Part shown: positions 26,248 to 36,565 of the stretch, piece after piece
Layout of the letters: each line of letters starts with the position of its first letter
Numbering within the stretch: position 1 is the first letter of the stretch
NCBI RefSeq assembly: GCF_013116825.1
Contig: NZ_JABFNS010000001.1
Location: 114,571-178,570, forward strand
From: Myxococcus xanthus
GTDB lineage: Bacteria > Myxococcota > Myxococcia > Myxococcales > Myxococcaceae
Direction of reading: 5' to 3'
DNA length: 64,000 bases
Translations under genes and position numbers: made by a program
Notes under the pieces: generated by a model
Told to the model about the DNA's origin: nothing
Seen by the model: only the letters and a program-made list of their open reading frames with translations
Databases searched by the model: none

Positions 26248-26880
26248 TCAGCTCCGCTGTGCGTAGTACTCCACGATGAAGGGCTCGTTCACGTCCACGG
26301 GGATTTCCTCTCGCTCCGGCAGGCGCACGTAGCGCAGCCCTTCGCCCTCACCCAGCACCTGGACGTAGGCGGGCACGGACCGCGACTTCATCCGGCTGAA
26401 GGACTCCTTCACCACGGGGAGCTTCAGGTGCGCCGCGTGGAAGCGGACTTCGCTGCCAGGCTTGACGCGGTCGCTCGGGATGTCCGCCCGCTTGCCATCC
26501 ACATGAAGGTAGCCGTGGCGCACGAACTGCCGGGCCTGGCGGATGCTGGTGGCAAGGCCCGCGCGAAGCACCAGCGAGTCCAACCGGCTCTCCAGCAGTT
26601 GCAGCAGCACCGTGCCGGTGTTGCCCGGCGCCCGGCTCGCTTCCTGGAAGGCCGCGCGGCACTGCTTCTCCATCAGGCCGTAGTACAGCTTCAGCTTCTG
26701 CTTCTCTCGCAGATGGCGCGCGAAGTCGCTCACGCTGGTGCGCGCGGTGGCACCGTGCTGGCCAGGAGGATAGGGCCGGCGCAGCACCGAATCCTTGTCC
26801 GGGTCCTTCGTGGTGATGCGCGAAAGCGGAATCCCCAGCCGACGACCCATCTTCCCCCGCGGTCCCAAGTCGCGTGCCAC
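26248..26880 (-). CDS. rpsD: 30S ribosomal protein S4 paralogue lacking the zinc knuckle
   Basis: The 210-residue protein is a full-length S4. It has the N-terminal segment, the PYPPGQHG motif, and the S4 RNA-binding domain from about residue 90 ([32 protein letters not shown]). The zinc-binding Cys residues seen at the N-terminus of C+ type S4 proteins are absent; the only Cys is residue 74. It stands alone, not in a ribosomal operon, with a Fur-family-like box 44 bases upstream of GTG 26880. I infer it is a zinc-independent S4 made when zinc is scarce; a main rpsD should exist elsewhere. Confidence 0.88.
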   Translation of the reverse strand: MARDLGPRGKMGRRLGIPLSRITTKDPDKDSVLRRPYPPGQHGATARTSVSDFARHLREKQKLKLYYGLMEKQCRAAFQEASRAPGNTGTVLLQLLESRLDSLVLRAGLATSIRQARQFVRHGYLHVDGKRADIPSDRVKPGSEVRFHAAHLKLPVVKESFSRMKSRSVPAYVQVLGEGEGLRYVRLPEREEIPVDVNEPFIVEYYAQRS

Positions 26881-26924
26881 GTGTTCCTCCGACCATCTCC
26901 CGGTGCCTGGAGTGGAAATGAGGT

Positions 26925-26939
26925 TGATAATCAGTGTCA
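26925..26939. promoter_or_regulatory. Fur/Zur-family-like operator upstream of S4 paralogue
   Basis: TGATAATCAGTGTCA is a 7-1-7 element with TGA...TCA ends and 5 of 7 symmetric positions, close to the general Fur/Zur consensus TGATAATnATTATCA. It sits inside a larger GAAAT...ATTTC-bounded AT-rich stretch (26915-26944). Position and the zinc-free gene product suggest Zur; iron (Fur) control cannot be excluded. Confidence 0.5.
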
Positions 26940-27019
26940 ATTTCAATAGGGTCAGATTGGGCCGGCGGTCAAGTCCGGAATTCGAAGTGGGGACGCGGGC
27001 GCGGGCTGGACAGCGAGAC

Positions 27020-28459
27020 TCAGGTGTCGCGCGGCGCCGTCTCCCGGCGGAAGACGGCGCCTGCGAGCACCGCCACGACGGTGACGCCGGCATAGGCCAC
27101 CAGTCCGGCGGACACCATGGCGAACAACGTGGAGAGCCCCGCATCGAGCCGCGCGGCGACGAACCACCCGACGCCCGCGCTGATGACCAGGCGCGAGGTG
27201 CCCGCCAGGAAGGGCCACAGCACGTGGCCCGCGCCCTGTGCGGCGAACGCGAGCACGAAGCCCAGGCCCAGCAGTCCGTAGAACGGCGCCACGATGCGCA
27301 GGTAGTCCAGGCCCGGCGCCACGACAGCCGGCTCGCGGCTGAAGGCATGGAGCCAGACTTCGGGCGCCAGCGCCGCGGCCAGTCCAATGGCTCCCGCGGC
27401 CACGAAGCCCAGCCCGCCGCCCAACCAGGCGATGCGCCGGGCGCGCTCGTGCTGTCCCGCACCCACGTTGGTGCCCACCAGCGTCAGCACGGCCGTGCCC
27501 AGGCCAAAGAGAATCGGGATGATGAGGTAGTCCAGGCGCGACGCCATGCCATAGCCGGCCAGCGCCTCCACGCCGAACAGGCCCACGGCGCCGGTGATGA
27601 CCATCACCATCAGGTTGGGTTGCAGCGAGCTCAACGCCGTCAGCAGACCCACGCGCAGGATGTCGCGAAGCAGCCGCGGCTCCAGCGGCCCCTTCGCGAG
27701 GCGGACCGCGGCCCGTCCGGACGCCATGTAGCGCAGCAGCCAGAGCGCCGCGACCACGTAGAACAGCGTCATCGCGAGCCCAGCGCCCGCCAGCCCCAGC
27801 GCGGGCACCGGGCCGAAGCCGAAGATGACCCCTGGCGTCACGACGAGGAAGACGGCGGCGCCCACCAGGGTCACCAGCGCCGGGACGCGCACTTCGCCCG
27901 CGCCGCGCAGCGCCGCCGCGAGCAGGTTCACCAGCCAGAAGGGAATCGAGCCGGCGAACACGTAGTTCGAATACTGGAGCGCGGCGTCCAACGCGCCCGC
28001 CTGTCCACCCAGCGCCGTGTACAACGCGGGGCCGGTCATCCAGGCGAGGACGCTGAAGACAAGGCCCAGGGCCAACGCCAGCACCACGGCATGCCAGACC
28101 AGGGCGTTCGCATCGTCCCGCCGGTTCGCGCCCAGGGCTCGCGCCACCGCGGAGGCCACGCCGCTGCCAATGCCTCCGTTGGACATCATCGTCATCAACA
28201 TCACGACGGGAAAGACGAGGGAGACGCCCGCCAGCGCCTCCGTGCCCAGGAAGCTCGCGTACCAGTTCTCCGCCACGCCCACCAACGACTGGGCAATCAG
28301 GACCAGCGTGGTGGGCACGGCGAGCTGGAGCAGGGGCTTCAGCAGGGGGCCCCGCAGCATCGCGTCTTGAAGTGATGCGCGTCCGGGGAGCGCGGAAGGT
28401 GTGGACCCGGGCGCTGCATCTTGCACTGGGGTTGCGTCGCTGCTGGCTGCGTCACCCAT
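27020..28459 (-). CDS. MATE family multidrug/toxin efflux transporter
   Basis: This 479-residue membrane protein has twelve helices in the two-fold MATE arrangement. N-terminal half: [24 protein letters not shown]. Internal repeat: [29 protein letters not shown], matching the family repeat of the first-half [17 protein letters not shown]. An N-terminal cytoplasmic tail of about 35 residues is Ala/Pro/Ser-rich. Na+- or H+-coupled extrusion of cationic compounds is known for the family; this one's substrate is open. It lies downstream of the alcohol dehydrogenase gene on the same strand, separated by 182 bases. Confidence 0.9.
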   Translation of the reverse strand: MGDAASSDATPVQDAAPGSTPSALPGRASLQDAMLRGPLLKPLLQLAVPTTLVLIAQSLVGVAENWYASFLGTEALAGVSLVFPVVMLMTMMSNGGIGSGVASAVARALGANRRDDANALVWHAVVLALALGLVFSVLAWMTGPALYTALGGQAGALDAALQYSNYVFAGSIPFWLVNLLAAALRGAGEVRVPALVTLVGAAVFLVVTPGVIFGFGPVPALGLAGAGLAMTLFYVVAALWLLRYMASGRAAVRLAKGPLEPRLLRDILRVGLLTALSSLQPNLMVMVITGAVGLFGVEALAGYGMASRLDYLIIPILFGLGTAVLTLVGTNVGAGQHERARRIAWLGGGLGFVAAGAIGLAAALAPEVWLHAFSREPAVVAPGLDYLRIVAPFYGLLGLGFVLAFAAQGAGHVLWPFLAGTSRLVISAGVGWFVAARLDAGLSTLFAMVSAGLVAYAGVTVVAVLAGAVFRRETAPRDT

Positions 28460-28641
28460 GGGACGTCACCTCACGCGCTCAGCGCACCAGGATAGCCACC
28501 GGAGGACAAGCCTTGTTTGGCCATGCGGCTCACGTCATCGGCGAGCACTTCCTCCTCGCTGGCTTCCAGCGCAGCCGGCGTGAGACTCACCACGTCTGTA
28601 GGAGTCACCTTCGAGCGCCACCCCACGGAGTGGGGCGGGGC

Positions 28642-29697
28642 TCACGGTTGGATGGCCACCTTGAAGACGCCGTCACGGCGCTCGCCGAAGAGGGCGTAGG
28701 CCTCCTGGATGTCCGCGAGCTTGAAGCGATGCGTGATGAGCGGCGACAGGTCGATGCGCTTGTGTTGCACCAGGTCCATGAGGCGGCGCATGCGCTCCTT
28801 GCCTCCTGGGCACAGGGTGGTGACGATGCGGTAGTCCCCCAGGCCGGCGGAGAACGCGTCGTAGGGCAACTGAAGCTTGCCCGAGTACACACCCAGGCTG
28901 GACAGCGTGCCCGCGGGCCGCAGGCAGCGCAGCGCGCTCTCGAAAGTCTGCTGGGTGCCCAGCGCCTCGATGGCCACGTCGGCGCCGCCGCCCGTGAGCC
29001 GTTTCACCTCGGCGACGACGTCCTGCTGACGGTGGTCGAGCACCACGTCCACGCCCATCCTCCGGGCCAGCTTCAGCCGCGCCTCATCGCCGTCCACGCC
29101 GACCACGAGCGAGGCGCCCATCAATCGCGCGCCAATGGAGGCGCACAGGCCGATGGGCCCCTGCGCGAAGACGACCACGGCATCGCCGATGCGCACGCCG
29201 CCTGCCTCCGCGCCGCTGAAGCCCGTGGAGGCGATGTCCGACAGGAGGATGACCTGCTCGTCGGTGAGCCCATCTGGAATGGGCGCGAGGTTGGCCTGCG
29301 CGGAGGGAATGCGGATGTACTCGGCCTGGGCGCCATCCTGGGTGTTGCCCATGCGCCAGCCTCCCAGGGCCTCATAGCCCGCGCCGTGGCCGCACTGCGA
29401 GAGGTGGCTGGACAGGCAGGCCCTGCATTGCCCACACGGGGTGATTGCGCCCACGAGGACACGCTGCCCCGGGCGGTAGTCCGTCACGCCGGGACCCAGC
29501 TCCTCGATGACGCCCACGGGCTCGTGACCGATGACGAGCCCCGGGCGCACCGGGTACTCGCCACGGACGATGTGCAGGTCCGTGCCGCAGACAGTGGTCA
29601 GCGTCATCCGGATGACCGCCTCGCCGGCTCCCGCGCGTGGCCGCTCCACCTCTTCGATGCCGAAGCGGTTCACAGCCTGAAAGACATTGGCTCGCAT
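28642..29697 (-). CDS. zinc-dependent alcohol dehydrogenase (MDR family)
   Basis: This 351-residue medium-chain dehydrogenase has catalytic zinc ligands Cys37, His58 and Glu59 (CGTD, GHEP). The structural zinc loop has Cys88, Cys91, Cys94 and Cys102. The Rossmann segment follows at about residue 165 ([22 protein letters not shown]) with an acidic end of strand two (VGVDGD), suggesting NAD(H). It resembles isopropanol/threonine dehydrogenase-like enzymes. ATG 29697 is preceded by GGGAGGGAGC, a strong ribosome-binding site. Exact alcohol is unknown. Confidence 0.92.
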   Translation of the reverse strand: MRANVFQAVNRFGIEEVERPRAGAGEAVIRMTLTTVCGTDLHIVRGEYPVRPGLVIGHEPVGVIEELGPGVTDYRPGQRVLVGAITPCGQCRACLSSHLSQCGHGAGYEALGGWRMGNTQDGAQAEYIRIPSAQANLAPIPDGLTDEQVILLSDIASTGFSGAEAGGVRIGDAVVVFAQGPIGLCASIGARLMGASLVVGVDGDEARLKLARRMGVDVVLDHRQQDVVAEVKRLTGGGADVAIEALGTQQTFESALRCLRPAGTLSSLGVYSGKLQLPYDAFSAGLGDYRIVTTLCPGGKERMRRLMDLVQHKRIDLSPLITHRFKLADIQEAYALFGERRDGVFKVAIQP

Positions 29698-29998
29698 GCT
29701 CCCTCCCGGGGGTTCGTGGGTGTCCACTCGTGAAGTCTCGGCACGGTGCCGGAGGGCGTCATCCGCGCGGGCGGGGAGATGCGGCGGTGGAGTTCATGCC
29801 GAGCGCATGCCCGGGCGCATGTGGCCGTGGCGGCGGCTCGGGCCCGCGCGCTCCGGGCCCGGGTGGATGTCATCACCTGGCACCGGCCGCATTGTCCTCG
29901 GTGAGTCGCGCCCGCTTCAGGCGGGGATGAGGACTTCGTGCGCGAGCGCCGGTGCGCAGCGTCCGCGCAATCAGGCGTTTGCTTCAGGGAGCGGTACC
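29698..29998. other. 301-base divergent intergenic region
   Basis: The dehydrogenase and PEP synthase genes diverge from this stretch. It should hold both promoters. I see no coding sequence with a ribosome-binding site, no clear sigma-54 GG-N10-GC site and no strong palindrome. CAGGGAGCGG before 29999 is the PEP synthase ribosome-binding region. Confidence 0.45.
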
Positions 29999-32338
29999 AT
30001 GAACGTCTCACCGGACACGGAGAAGCCACGGCAAGCCGAGCATCCGGAGGTGGCCGCCGCGCCTCGTCTGCTCTGGTTCAGCGAGCTGTCCCGCAAGGAC
30101 GTCGCGCTGGCGGGGGGCAAGGGCGCGAACCTGGGCGAGATGACGCGGGCGGGGCTGCCTGTTCCGCCGGGCTTCGTCATCACCGCCGCCGCCTTCCAGG
30201 AGGCCATGGCGCCGGTCCGTGCCCAGCTGAGCCACCTCTGGGCGCAGGTGGACCCGGATGACCCTTCGTCGCTGACCCAGGTCACGCAGCAGCTCCGCGA
30301 GCGCGTGCGGAGCGCGCCCGTTCCGGAGCGGCTGCGCGCCGCCATCCTGGAGGCGTATCAGCAACTGGGGGCGGACCGGGCCGTGGCGGTGCGTTCCTCG
30401 GCGACCTCGGAGGACTCGGCGGCAACGTCCTTCGCGGGCATGCACGAGTCCTTCACCCACGTGTTGGGCGAAGACGCTTTGATGGACGCGCTCCGGGCAT
30501 GTTGGGCTTCGGCCTACGGCGAGCGTGTGGTGGCCTACCGCAAAGCGGAGGGGCTCACCGAGGAACCGGCCATCGCCGTCGTGGTCCAGGCCATGGTGGA
30601 TGCGGCTCGCGCGGGCGTGATGTTCACCGCGGACCCGTCTGCGGGAGACACCGGCCGCATCGTCATCGAGGCAGCCTGGGGGCTGGGAGAGGTCGTGGTG
30701 GGCGGGCAGGTGGAGCCGGATACGTACAGTGTCTCCAAGAAGGGGCCTTGCGTGCGCGAGGTCCGGGTGGGTGACAAGCGTGTCCGCCTGGTGCGCGATG
30801 CCGAAGGACACACGCAGCGGGAGACACTGAGTCCGGAACAGGCCCATGCGCGCGTGCTGAACGACGCGGCGGTGCTGGAGCTGGCGCGGTTGGGATTGCG
30901 GGTGGAGCAGCACTACGGTGCGCCGCAGGACATCGAGTGGGCGGAGGAGCGCGGACGTTTGTTCCTGGTGCAGACGCGCCCGATTACCACGCTGGGAAGG
31001 TCCGCCGTGCCACCGCCGGAGGAAGGCCACGCGGGCAAGGCGCTGGTGCAGGGGCTGGGGGCGTCGCCCGGTGTGGCGGCCGGCCGCGTGCGGGTGCTGG
31101 CGTCACCGGCGGAGGGACGGCAGCTCCAGCCGGGCGAGGTGCTGGTGGCGGAGATGACGTCGCCGGACTGGGTCCCCACCATGCGGCGGGCCGCCGCCAT
31201 TGTCACGGACCGGGGGGGCATGACGTGCCACGCGGCCATCGTCAGCCGGGAGCTGCGCAAGCCCTGCGTGGTGGGAACGCGCACCGCCACGCGCACGCTG
31301 CGAGACGGCGAGGCGGTGACGGTGGATGGCTCGACGGGAGAAGTCCGGGAGGGACAGGAGGCGCCACGTCCACGGGCGGTGGAGGCGCCTGTCACCGCAT
31401 CCACGGTGGGTGCGGCCCCGGTGCTGGCCACGCGCCTCTACGTCAACCTGGCCCTGCCCGCGCAGGCTCGCGAGGCCGCGGCGCTTCCGGTGGATGGCGT
31501 GGGCCTGCTGCGCGCCGAGTTCATGCTCACGGAGGCCCTGGGGGGAGTGCATCCACGCAAGCTGATCGCGGAGGGCCGGAGGGGGGAGTTCGTGGAGCGC
31601 ATGGCGGGGGCCCTGCTCCAGACGACGCGAGCCTTCCATCCGCGCCCCGTGGTCTACCGGACGACGGACTTCCGGACGAACGAGTTCCGCGGACTGGAAG
31701 GCGGCGCTGAGTTCGAGCCCAAGGAGTCCAACCCGATGATTGGCTTCCGGGGCGCCTACCGGTACCTGCGCGAGCCCGACGTGTTCAACCTGGAGCTGGA
31801 GGTGCTCGCGCGGGTCCGCGAGCAGACGCCCAATCTCCAGGTGATGTTGCCCTTCGTGCGCACGCTCTGGGAGCTGGAGGCGTGTCTGGAGCTCATCGCC
31901 CGCAGTCCGCTGGGGCGGCAGCGGGGGGTGAAGACGTGGGTGATGGCGGAGGTGCCTTCCATCGTCTACCGCCTCCACGATTATGCGAAGTGTGGGATTG
32001 ATGGCGTGTCCATCGGCTCGAATGATTTGACGCAGCTCATGCTGGGCGTGGACCGGGACTCCGAGTCGTGCGCCGAGCTGTTCGACGAAGCGGACGCCGC
32101 GGTGCTGGCCGCCATTGGCGACATCATTCGCGGGTGCGAGGAAGCGGGCCTGACGTCCTCGCTGTGTGGACAGGCGCCGTCGAACCGGCCGGACTTCGCG
32201 GAGCACCTGGTGCGCGCGGGGATTACGTCCATCTCCGTGGACCCCGGGGCGGTGCTCGCGACGCAGCGGGTGATTGCGGCCGCGGAGCAGCGGCTGCTGC
32301 TGGCCGCCTCGAAGCGGGCGACGCTCCAGGGCTGTTAG
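29999..32338 (+). CDS. ppsA: phosphoenolpyruvate synthase
   Basis: This 779-residue enzyme has the usual order. The N-terminal ATP-grasp domain contains [12 protein letters not shown] and [21 protein letters not shown]. The swivelling phosphohistidine domain has [17 protein letters not shown], with His411 the phosphorylated residue. The C-terminal PEP/pyruvate barrel has SLCGQAPSN (Cys723) and ISVDPGAV. It makes PEP, AMP and phosphate from pyruvate and ATP, the entry step of gluconeogenesis, suited to an amino-acid- and lipid-eating myxobacterium. The stop overlaps the convergent SBF gene by 4 bases, so antisense effects at the 3' ends are possible. Confidence 0.95.
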   Translation: MNVSPDTEKPRQAEHPEVAAAPRLLWFSELSRKDVALAGGKGANLGEMTRAGLPVPPGFVITAAAFQEAMAPVRAQLSHLWAQVDPDDPSSLTQVTQQLRERVRSAPVPERLRAAILEAYQQLGADRAVAVRSSATSEDSAATSFAGMHESFTHVLGEDALMDALRACWASAYGERVVAYRKAEGLTEEPAIAVVVQAMVDAARAGVMFTADPSAGDTGRIVIEAAWGLGEVVVGGQVEPDTYSVSKKGPCVREVRVGDKRVRLVRDAEGHTQRETLSPEQAHARVLNDAAVLELARLGLRVEQHYGAPQDIEWAEERGRLFLVQTRPITTLGRSAVPPPEEGHAGKALVQGLGASPGVAAGRVRVLASPAEGRQLQPGEVLVAEMTSPDWVPTMRRAAAIVTDRGGMTCHAAIVSRELRKPCVVGTRTATRTLRDGEAVTVDGSTGEVREGQEAPRPRAVEAPVTASTVGAAPVLATRLYVNLALPAQAREAAALPVDGVGLLRAEFMLTEALGGVHPRKLIAEGRRGEFVERMAGALLQTTRAFHPRPVVYRTTDFRTNEFRGLEGGAEFEPKESNPMIGFRGAYRYLREPDVFNLELEVLARVREQTPNLQVMLPFVRTLWELEACLELIARSPLGRQRGVKTWVMAEVPSIVYRLHDYAKCGIDGVSIGSNDLTQLMLGVDRDSESCAELFDEADAAVLAAIGDIIRGCEEAGLTSSLCGQAPSNRPDFAEHLVRAGITSISVDPGAVLATQRVIAAAEQRLLLAASKRATLQGC

Positions 32339-33228
32339 GTCCTGCCAGCGTGGGGCACTCCGTGCCGGAGGTGGTGCTTGTTCCAGAGCAGGTAGGGGAG
32401 CAGCGCCAGCGTGCGCAGCACCAGATAGACGGCCAGGAAGGGCGTCAGCCGCAAGTCCTGGAAGCTGGCCGTCGCGACGGCCAGCGCGATGGAGGGATTG
32501 CCGAAGACGGCGGCGAGCGCGAGCGCGGTCCTGTCTTCAGGCCGGGGCGCTCCCGCCACGTGGCCCAATATCGCGGAGCCCAAAGTCATCACCAGCATGC
32601 CCAGCACCATCCACCCGTCCACGTCGCGCAGCCTCGGGCCGCTGATGAACAGCAGGAGCAGGACGGCGACGACGAACACGGCCTTGAAGAGCCACAGCAT
32701 GGGATGCAGCAGTCGCCTGGCCAGCATCGGCCGCCACGCGCGCAGTGCCCAGCCCGCCGCGAGCGGCACGAGGAAGGGCAGCATGACCCGCTTGAGGAGC
32801 TGGACGGTGGTGGGGGCCTTGAACACGGCGGGGAAGAAATCGCTGAGCAACCGCAGTGAGAGCGGCAGGCACACGATGGCCGCCAGGGACAGGGTGAGGG
32901 ACAGCGCCACCGTGAGGCTCAAGTCGCCGCGCTGCCGGTAGGCCGCGACCGCGACGCTGGGCACGCCAGGGCTGACGGCCATCAGCAGCAGGATGCCGGC
33001 GGCGATGGGGGGCAGGGGCAGGAGGTTCACCACGAGCAGGGCGAGCAGCGGTACGCCCAACAGGACGAGGGGAAGGCCCCGCGCGTAGGCCGGCAGCCGC
33101 ATGGCCCGCTTCACGGCGCTCGCGTCGACGGCGAGCCCGAGGACGAACCCCATGAGCACGACGAGGTGCCCGACCGCGAACTCGACTCCGTCCCGCACGC
33201 TCAGCGCGGCGGTCACCTCGGCGTCCAT
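32335..33228 (-). CDS. SBF (bile acid:sodium symporter) family transporter
   Basis: From ATG 33228 the 297-residue protein has about nine helices. Upstream frame is Arg/Pro-rich and excluded. The C-terminal stretch [16 protein letters not shown] is like the conserved NPxLAL segment of SBF/BASS transporters, and [14 protein letters not shown] occupies the crossover region. Such proteins import organic anions with sodium, or export arsenite in the Acr3 branch; neither is indicated here. Its terminal codons overlap the ppsA end (32335-32338), a convergent overlap. Confidence 0.8.
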   Translation of the reverse strand: MDAEVTAALSVRDGVEFAVGHLVVLMGFVLGLAVDASAVKRAMRLPAYARGLPLVLLGVPLLALLVVNLLPLPPIAAGILLLMAVSPGVPSVAVAAYRQRGDLSLTVALSLTLSLAAIVCLPLSLRLLSDFFPAVFKAPTTVQLLKRVMLPFLVPLAAGWALRAWRPMLARRLLHPMLWLFKAVFVVAVLLLLFISGPRLRDVDGWMVLGMLVMTLGSAILGHVAGAPRPEDRTALALAAVFGNPSIALAVATASFQDLRLTPFLAVYLVLRTLALLPYLLWNKHHLRHGVPHAGRT

Positions 33229-33417
33229 GGATGGAGGATGCGCACGGAGCGCCTCGTCGGGCACGTCAGGGCGGCCAGCCGTGCGCGCGTTCCTCGGAGC
33301 GGTCGCGGAGTCAAGAGGCCGGGCCTCACCCCTGGGAGGGATGGCCGCCAAGGCCCCCGCGCCTTGAAATCACCTTCGCGCCCGGACGCCTCGCATGCCC
33401 GGGCAAGGGGACGTGCC

Positions 33418-34710
33418 ATGGACGCGAACCATCTGCTGGAGTTGGTCAAACGCTATCAGGACAACAAGGCGTTCATCTCCAATGAGGAGACCGCGAAGAT
33501 CGCGCTGGTCGTCCCGTTCATCCGGAGCCTCGGCTACGACCCGAGCGTTCCCCGGGAGGTCCGCCTGGAATACACAGCGGACTTCGTCCAGGGGGACGGC
33601 AAGAAGCTGCCGGACCGCATGGACTTCGCCATCTTCGACCAGACGGGCACCAAGCCGCTCATCGTCATCGAAACCAAGCCCTTGGGCACCGACCTCAAGT
33701 CCCGCGCACAGCAGCTGGCGCGCTACCTGGCGCAGTTGCCGGAGCTCCACTTCGGCATCATCACCGACGGGTGCCACTACCTCTTCTTCGGGGACCTGGA
33801 GAACCCCAACGTCATGGACCCGGAGCCCTTCTTCACGTTCTCTCTGGAGGACACGAAGTCGGACTGGGTGAAGGTGGCCAAGTTCCTGTCCAAGTTCAGC
33901 CGTGAGGCCTTCAACGCGACGACGCTGATTACGGACGCGGAGAACAGCCGCTACCGGCAGGGGATGATCGACAAGCTCGCGTCCGCCCTGAAAGCGCCCG
34001 GAGAGCACGAAGCCTTCCTCAAGTGGCTCACGGAGGACATCTACAAGGGGAAGCGGACCACCGCGGTGATGGAGCGGCTCGCGGACGTCGCGAAGGAGGC
34101 CATCGAGCCGACGCTGCTGCGGGTCATGGGCGACGACTTCCTGAACAAGCTCAAGGAGCGCATCCAGCGGCTCAACGAGGGCGCGGAGCCCGCGGTGGCG
34201 CAGGAGGGCGCCAATGGGGTGAAGCCGGATTCGGCCAGGCCCTTCGAGGCGGATGGCCGTGCCGCGCCCGATGAGAAGGGCCGCGCCGCCGTGGAGACCA
34301 CCGAGACGGAGCTGGAGTTCTTCGGCGTGGTGCGGGACATCTGCGTCAAGAACGGCGCCGCCGCCGAGGACATCCTCTACCGGGACACGGCGTCCTACTT
34401 CAACGTGTCCTTCAAGCGGCCCACGAAGTGGTTCGCCCGGTTCTTCAGCAATGGCAAGCGCAAGAGCATCGTCACCTGGGTGCCGGTCGACGAGGCCCGC
34501 GCCATTGCCGCGGGCTTCGAGGTGGAGGCGGCGCCCGCGGGTTTGGGCATCAGCCGCGTCTTCATCGAATCGGTGCCGCAGGTCTGGGCGCTGAAGGCGC
34601 TGGTGAGCCGGAGCCTGGAATTGTCCAAGACGGTGCGCGACGAGTCACCGTCTCCAGACGCCGCCACACACGAGGACGGGAAGCCCGCCCTCAAGGTCAT
34701 CACGGGCTGA
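33418..34710 (+). CDS. HsdR_N-domain (PD-(D/E)XK nuclease-like) protein, standalone
   Basis: The first ~150 residues match the type I restriction R-subunit N-terminal domain. The nuclease core is PDRMDFAIFDQ (Asp69) followed by LIVIETKPLG (Glu85, Lys87), the D...ExK set. No helicase/translocase motor follows. After a Pro/Ala-rich linker (about 250-290), a second ~140-residue domain of unknown type ends the protein. Standalone HsdR_N proteins occur in many bacteria (COG4748-like); role in defence or DNA repair is unproven. No methylase or specificity gene is nearby. AAGGGGACG precedes ATG 33418. Confidence 0.82.
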   Translation: MDANHLLELVKRYQDNKAFISNEETAKIALVVPFIRSLGYDPSVPREVRLEYTADFVQGDGKKLPDRMDFAIFDQTGTKPLIVIETKPLGTDLKSRAQQLARYLAQLPELHFGIITDGCHYLFFGDLENPNVMDPEPFFTFSLEDTKSDWVKVAKFLSKFSREAFNATTLITDAENSRYRQGMIDKLASALKAPGEHEAFLKWLTEDIYKGKRTTAVMERLADVAKEAIEPTLLRVMGDDFLNKLKERIQRLNEGAEPAVAQEGANGVKPDSARPFEADGRAAPDEKGRAAVETTETELEFFGVVRDICVKNGAAAEDILYRDTASYFNVSFKRPTKWFARFFSNGKRKSIVTWVPVDEARAIAAGFEVEAAPAGLGISRVFIESVPQVWALKALVSRSLELSKTVRDESPSPDAATHEDGKPALKVITG

Positions 34711-34726
34711 CGCTCCGCCGCGGTGC

Positions 34727-35125
34727 TCACGCCGCCGCGCGAAGCGACGTGAGCCCCACGGCCTTGAGCGCCAGCACGCCCGCCACGGCGAAGGCCTGCC
34801 CGGCGAGCAGCGCGGTCCCCAGGGGCGTGAGCTCCTGGGCGTGCATGACGACGAGCAGCACACTGCCCACCACCCATGCGGCGTCCACCAGGACATGCAC
34901 CAGGGCTGCTCCCAGGACGGGCTGCTTGAACCCGACCCAGAGGTTGAAGGCCGACCACGGCAGCAGGAAGAGGCCCACGCTGAACAGGAAGGTGGACGGC
35001 AGGGTCCAGCCCGCGAGCTGGGTGAGGGTGGGGGCCAGGAGCAACAGGGCCACGCCCATGAGGAGTGAGGCGGCGGCGTCGAAGCGGTAGACGAAGCGGG
35101 GATTGCGAAGCAGTTGGGGCATCAT
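34727..35125 (-). CDS. hypothetical four-helix membrane protein
   Basis: This 132-residue protein has four predicted membrane helices (about residues 15-35, 43-63, 70-92, 100-125) and no recognised family. ATG 35125 is chosen; longer frame upstream is not membrane-like. It is divergently arranged with the MmyB-type regulator gene, sharing a 126-base promoter region, so that regulator is a good candidate to control it. Confidence 0.68.
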   Translation of the reverse strand: MMPQLLRNPRFVYRFDAAASLLMGVALLLLAPTLTQLAGWTLPSTFLFSVGLFLLPWSAFNLWVGFKQPVLGAALVHVLVDAAWVVGSVLLVVMHAQELTPLGTALLAGQAFAVAGVLALKAVGLTSLRAAA

Positions 35126-35145
35126 CTGGGCTCTCCGGGTGGCTG

Positions 35146-35166
35146 GGAACGGGAGCACAGTGTTCC
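35146..35166. promoter_or_regulatory. candidate operator between regulator and membrane-protein genes
   Basis: GGAAC (35146-35150) and GTTCC (35162-35166) form an inverted repeat with 11-base spacing. A second GGAA/TTCC pairing (TTCC 35163-35166 with GGAA 35173-35176) overlaps. Both are in the shared divergent promoter region. Autoregulation by the adjacent helix-turn-helix protein is inferred, not shown. Confidence 0.35.
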
Positions 35167-35251
35167 TGGCAGGGAATGTTCTCAATTACCTCGAAGGTCA
35201 TCGTCCCGCGTCACGGCCTGGGGCAGTCTGGGCTCGGAAAGGGACACGGCG

Positions 35252-35983
35252 ATGATTGGACCCCTGCTCAAGGAATGGAGAACGCTGCGCGGCAAGAGCC
35301 AGCTGGCCCTGTCGCTGGAGGCGCAGGTATCGGCGCGTCACCTGTCATTCCTGGAGTCGGGCCGCTCCGGGGCCAGCCAGGAACTGGTGCTGCGGCTGGC
35401 GGAGGCCCTGGGGCTGGGGTTGAGAGACCGCAACGCCCTGCTGGTGGCGGCGGGGTTCGCGCCTCAGTTCGGCGAGCGCGGCTGGCACAGCGCGGAGCTG
35501 GCGGAGGTGCGGCGGGCCGCGGGGCTCATCCTCGCGTCGCATGAGCCGTATCCCGCCATCGTGGTGGATTCGTCCTCGACGGTGCTCGAGGCCAATGCGG
35601 GCGCGCTCGCGATGATGGGGCAGCCGCGTGAGGCGCTCGGACAGGTCAACCTGATGGACCTCGTCTTCGTGCCCGGGCCCGTGCGCTCGGCCATTGGCAA
35701 CTGGGAGGAGATTGCCGGGTATCTGCTCCACCGGCTGCGGGAGGGCGCTCGCATGCGGGGCCCCCGCTCACCCGTGGCATCGGTCCTGGCCCGTGTCCTG
35801 GCCCAGCCAGGTGTCGAGGCGTTGACCGCGCTGCGGCCCGCCAACGCCGGCTCGGTGCTGGTGCCCTTGACCTTCACCCGCGATGGCGCGACGACGCACT
35901 GGTACACCACGCTCACCAGCTTCGGCGCCCCCCAGGATGCCCTGGTGGAGGAAATCACCATCGAGCAGTTCCACCCGATGTGA
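35252..35983 (+). CDS. XRE-family regulator with MmyB-like ligand domain
   Basis: The 243-residue protein starts [20 protein letters not shown], then [19 protein letters not shown], a helix-turn-helix of the XRE type (residues 1-70). The rest is the MmyB-like C-terminal domain with a PAS-like fold ([20 protein letters not shown]), which binds fatty acids in related proteins. ATG 35252 follows AAAGGGACACGGCG. It probably regulates the divergent membrane-protein gene and itself. Ligand unknown. Confidence 0.85.
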   Translation: MIGPLLKEWRTLRGKSQLALSLEAQVSARHLSFLESGRSGASQELVLRLAEALGLGLRDRNALLVAAGFAPQFGERGWHSAELAEVRRAAGLILASHEPYPAIVVDSSSTVLEANAGALAMMGQPREALGQVNLMDLVFVPGPVRSAIGNWEEIAGYLLHRLREGARMRGPRSPVASVLARVLAQPGVEALTALRPANAGSVLVPLTFTRDGATTHWYTTLTSFGAPQDALVEEITIEQFHPM

Positions 35984-36083
35984 TGGATTATTCCCCGCGG
36001 GCCGCGTCGTTGCGTCGGGCTCGGTCCATGTCCACCTGAAGGAGAGCGCCGGGTACGGCGGCCATCCAGTCAGGGAGTCAGGC

Positions 36084-36467
36084 ATGTTCGGAGATACGAA
36101 GGCGTTCAGCGGCTTCTCGGTGCGCGACGTGGCGGCGGCCCGGAAGTTCTACGGCGAGACGCTGGGCCTGAAGACGTCCGAGTCGGACGGCATGTTGACG
36201 CTGCACATCGCGGGCGGCAGGGACATCCTCGTCTATCCCAAGGACAACCACACCCCGGCGTCGTTCACGATTCTCAACTTCCCCGTGGAGGACATCGACA
36301 AGGCGGTGGACGCGCTGTCCCAACGCGGCGTGCGTTTCGAGCGGTACGACGGCTTCGACGCGGATGCGAAGGGCATCGTCCGTGGTGACGCGGGGCCGCC
36401 CATTGCCTGGTTCAAGGACCCTTCAGGCAACGTGCTGGCCGTCTTGCAGGGCCAGGGCCCGGCCTGA
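36084..36467 (+). CDS. VOC (glyoxalase/dioxygenase-like) family protein
   Basis: This 127-residue single-module VOC protein starts [19 protein letters not shown] and ends with the typical [13 protein letters not shown] strand. The metal ligand positions are degenerate: no clear H/E set is seen, so it may be a non-catalytic binding protein or a resistance-type VOC. GGGAG precedes the ATG. It is 100 bases downstream of the regulator gene and could be cotranscribed. Confidence 0.85.
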   Translation: MFGDTKAFSGFSVRDVAAARKFYGETLGLKTSESDGMLTLHIAGGRDILVYPKDNHTPASFTILNFPVEDIDKAVDALSQRGVRFERYDGFDADAKGIVRGDAGPPIAWFKDPSGNVLAVLQGQGPA

Positions 36468-36565
36468 GCCGTGTGCTGTCCTGGGGACTCTGGGGCGAGC
36501 AATCGAGGAAGGACTGCGAAAGCCATCCTACGGAGCCGATGTGATGGAAGCGTGGCGCGGGCCCG

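Noticed and set aside
29860..29900. sigma-54-like TGGCAC in the ppsA upstream region
   Set aside because: The GC element is two bases too close; GG-to-GC spacing does not fit.
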